Shown: positions 62,200 to 64,000 of the stretch, one piece after another
How the letters are laid out: each line of letters starts with the position of its first letter
Numbering within the stretch: position 1 is the first letter of the stretch
Assembly (NCBI RefSeq): GCF_000504285.1
Contig: NZ_KI632511.1
Coordinates: 7,050,154 to 7,114,153, forward strand
From: Actinospica robiniae DSM 44927
Lineage (GTDB): Bacteria; Actinomycetota; Actinomycetes; Streptomycetales; Catenulisporaceae
DNA length: 64,000 bases
Direction: 5' to 3'
The notes under the pieces: generated by a model
The model's database searches: none
What the model was told of the DNA's origin: nothing
What the model saw: the letters and a program-made list of their open reading frames with translations, nothing else
Position numbers and translations under genes: made by a program

Positions 62200-62206
62200 G
62201 AAAGGC

Positions 62207-63421
62207 GTGCGTAACCCCGTCACGCTCGATGAGATCCAGGCCGCGCGCAAACTGCTGGCCCAGATCACCCGGCCCACACCGCTGGCCTGGTCCCGGCCGC
62301 TGTCCGAACAGGTCGGCGGCGAGGTCTACTTCAAGTGCGAGAACCTGCAGCGCGCCGGCTCGTTCAAGGTGCGCGGCGCCTATGTCCGCATCCACAACCT
62401 GCCCGCGGACGAGCGGTCCCGCGGCGTGGTCGCGGCCAGCGCCGGCAACCACGCCCAGGGCGTCGCGCTCGCCGCCACTCTGCACGAGATCCCGTCCACC
62501 GTCTTCATGCCGGAGGGGGCGCCGCTGCCGAAGGTGGCCGCCACCGAGTCCTACGGCGCCACGGTCCGGTTCGCCGGCTCCACCGTGGACGAGGCCCTCG
62601 TCGCCGCGCGGGCGCACGCCGTCGAGACCGGCGCGGCGTTCATCCACCCGTTCGACCACCCCGACATCATCGCCGGACAGGGCACCGTCGCCCTCGAGAT
62701 CCTCGAGCAGCTGCCCGACGTGCGAACGGTGCTGCTCGGGCTCGGCGGCGGCGGGCTGCTCTCGGGAGTGGCGCTGGCCCTCAAGGCCCTGCGACCCGAG
62801 GTGCGGGTGATCGGCGTGCAGGCCGCCACCGCCTCCTCGTGGACGGCCTCGCTCGCGGCCGGGCATCCCACTTCGATCTCCGGCATGTCGACCATGGCCG
62901 ACGGCATCGCCGTCGGACGGCCGGGCGACCTGACCTTCCGCCTCGTGCGCGAACTCGGCGCGCAGGTGCGCACCGTCTCCGAGGAGTCGATCTCGCGCGC
63001 CCTGCTGCTTCTGCTGGAACGCAACAAGCTCATGGTCGAGCCGGCCGGCGTGGTGGGCGTCTCCGCGTTGCTCGAGGCGCAGGAGGAGTACGAGACGCCC
63101 GCGGTGGCCGTGCTCTCCGGCGGCAACGTGGACCCGCTGCTGCTGCTCCGGCTGATCCGGCACGGCCTCTCCGCCGCCGGGCGCTTCCTGTCGCTGCGGC
63201 TGCGCGTGCTAGACCGGCCCGGCGCGCTCGCCCACATACTGGGCGAGATCGCGGCCGCCGACGCCAACGTGGTCGACGTCGAACACGGCCGGATGGCGCC
63301 GCGCCTCGGCATCGGCGAGGTCGAGATCGGGCTCACCGTGGAGACGCGCGGGCCGGCCCACGCCGCGAACGTGATGGGCCGGCTGCGTTCGGCGGGCTAC
63401 CCGATCGTGTCCTCCGAGTGA
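62207..63421 (+). CDS. ilvA: Threonine ammonia-lyase with ACT domain
   Basis: 404 residues. PLP enzyme making 2-oxobutanoate from threonine; PLP lysine K54 in RAGSFKVRGA, phosphate loop GLGGGGLLSGVALAL, catalytic-core AASAGNHAQGVA. The C-terminal ~75 residues are a single ACT domain (LSLRLRVLDRPGALAHILGEIAAADANVVDVEHGR), the form called catabolic/short in Gram-positives, which responds to allosteric ligands. GTG 62207 gives a family-typical N-terminus (NPVTLDEIQAARKLLAQITRPTPL). Confidence 0.93.
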   Translation: MRNPVTLDEIQAARKLLAQITRPTPLAWSRPLSEQVGGEVYFKCENLQRAGSFKVRGAYVRIHNLPADERSRGVVAASAGNHAQGVALAATLHEIPSTVFMPEGAPLPKVAATESYGATVRFAGSTVDEALVAARAHAVETGAAFIHPFDHPDIIAGQGTVALEILEQLPDVRTVLLGLGGGGLLSGVALALKALRPEVRVIGVQAATASSWTASLAAGHPTSISGMSTMADGIAVGRPGDLTFRLVRELGAQVRTVSEESISRALLLLLERNKLMVEPAGVVGVSALLEAQEEYETPAVAVLSGGNVDPLLLLRLIRHGLSAAGRFLSLRLRVLDRPGALAHILGEIAAADANVVDVEHGRMAPRLGIGEVEIGLTVETRGPAHAANVMGRLRSAGYPIVSSE

Positions 63422-63612
63422 GGGACGGGTTGCGGCCAGGTGAGGCAGCGCCCTCCGAGTGAGCTTTCTGGGCCGAGTGAGGGACCGTGAGAGACCCTGA
63501 TGGGCGCCCGGATACGGGCCGTTCGGGTGGCTTGAGCGGGTTTTCGCACCGCCCCGGCGCGCCCGCGTACGCGGCGCATATGTCCACAGTCTGGTCCAAC
63601 GGCCCCCCTAGC

Positions 63613-63642
63613 TTGGACCAGAGCCGGGGCAGGCGGGATACT
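63613..63642 (+). promoter_or_regulatory. Promoter candidate of fdxA (TTGGAC-18-GATACT)
   Basis: -35 TTGGAC at 63613 and -10 GATACT at 63637, giving a leader of about 65 nt with AGGAGG at 63699. The rest of the 291-bp gap after ilvA holds only a CTCCGAGTGAG direct repeat around the ilvA stop. Confidence 0.4.
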
Positions 63643-63712
63643 GGATCGACGTGAACAGGAGAGGACCGGGACCGCGCTGCGGCTTCCGGCCCGCAGCCAG
63701 GAGGATCCGGAC

Positions 63713-64000
63713 GTGACCTACGTCATCGCGCTGCCGTGCGTGGATGTGAAGGACAAGGCCTGCATCGAGGAGTGCCCGGTCGACTGCATCTACGAGGGCG
63801 AGCGCTCCTTGTACATCCACCCGGACGAATGCGTCGACTGCGGTGCCTGCGAGCCGGTATGCCCCGTCGAGGCCATCTTCTACGAGGACGACACGCCCGA
63901 CCAGTGGAAGGACTTCTACAAGGCGAACGTGGAGTTCTTCGAGGACCTCGGCTCGCCGGGCGGCGCCTCGAAGCTCGGCCAGATCGCCAAGGACCACCCG
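63713..64000 (+). CDS. fdxA: Seven-iron ferredoxin, 3' end beyond the window
   Basis: First 96 residues; no stop before the window edge. Opens VTYVIALPCVDVKDKACIEECPVDCIYEG. Cysteines 9, 17, 21, 25, then 40, 43, 46 and 50 (CVDCGACEPVCP) give a [3Fe-4S] and a [4Fe-4S] cluster as in actinobacterial FdxA. The acidic C-terminal part (YEDDTPDQWKDFYKANVEFFEDLG) is typical. Cytoplasmic electron carrier, for instance for cytochromes P450. AGGAGG lies 8 nt before GTG 63713. The family is about 105-110 residues, so only some ten residues are missing. Confidence 0.95.
   Translation, partial: MTYVIALPCVDVKDKACIEECPVDCIYEGERSLYIHPDECVDCGACEPVCPVEAIFYEDDTPDQWKDFYKANVEFFEDLGSPGGASKLGQIAKDHP

Noticed and set aside
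63608-63997. Minus-strand frame at the right edge
   Set aside because: It is antisense to fdxA, whose cluster cysteines are unmistakable.

Overview
The window comes from a high-GC, multicellular-type actinomycete, somewhere near Streptomyces or Catenulispora. The evidence is high GC with mostly G/C third codon positions, a tRNA-Leu(UAA) of the bldA type, an AfsR-like SARP/NB-ARC/TPR regulator, a GH11-CBM2 xylanase, two vegetative-type two-component systems, and many genes whose start codon lies 6-9 nt after a TAGGCT-like -10 box (leaderless transcription). No plasmid, prophage or CRISPR array is present. The only mobile-element trace is a broken integrase at the 3' end of the tRNA gene.

Layout. 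1-13967: a lipid and redox block with the gene content of the mycobacterial lpdA-accA3-accE5-accD5-birA region. It holds a single-cysteine LpdA-type quinone reductase (cut by the window edge), an acyl-CoA carboxylase alpha chain, the carboxylase beta and epsilon chains with Maf, the biotin ligase that would charge the alpha chain, and a PH-domain membrane protein. Inserted in it are a rhomboid protease, a secreted membrane protein whose reading frame runs deep into the antisense of a ThrE exporter, and an exported pair (YVTN beta-propeller plus a deacetylase with altered catalytic motif). 13968-15088 is gene-free and carries an 8-bp tandem array. 15089-19516 is a GAF-GGDEF protein with a huge disordered N-terminus containing 15 perfect 15-bp repeats; TGTAA-N6-TCACA sites lie before it and before the following cupin gene. 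19662-25681: small regulatory and metabolic genes (cupin, nucleotidyltransferase, STAS, SnoaL, GDSL lipase, MarR, TetR, AlkZ-like DNA glycosylase). 26004-30488: type II NADH dehydrogenase, SanA-like membrane protein, and an ECF sigma factor translationally coupled to a DUF4232 membrane protein. 30613-31525: integrase remnant and tRNA-Leu(UAA).

31567-46285: a thiolase, transsulfuration enzyme cystathionine beta-synthase, a sensor kinase/regulator pair, a MarR/dehydratase divergon, an HD hydrolase operon, a second (MacRS-like) kinase/regulator pair, a DUF72 protein, then a palindrome-rich regulatory region in front of the xylanase. 46377-52188: the TTA-containing SARP regulator, and a nuclease-DUF2075 ATPase (frameshifted) divergent from a MazG-like pyrophosphohydrolase, a possible phage-defence pair. 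52223-64000: MsrA, cystathionine gamma-synthase, a membrane pseudokinase, a glycerophosphodiesterase-like lipoprotein, a FIST protein, a ROK glucokinase, a MarR-controlled DHA2 exporter, threonine ammonia-lyase, and the start of the ferredoxin gene fdxA (cut by the window edge).

Links across the window: in-frame TTA codons occur in at least four genes (AlkZ-like, the small gene beside the tRNA, the SARP regulator, the DUF2075 ATPase) and perhaps in the HD hydrolase, so these could depend on the tRNA encoded here. Cystathionine beta- and gamma-synthase are both present, giving the enzymes of transsulfuration. Start codons were chosen with Shine-Dalgarno or leaderless-promoter evidence and often differ from the longest open frame.
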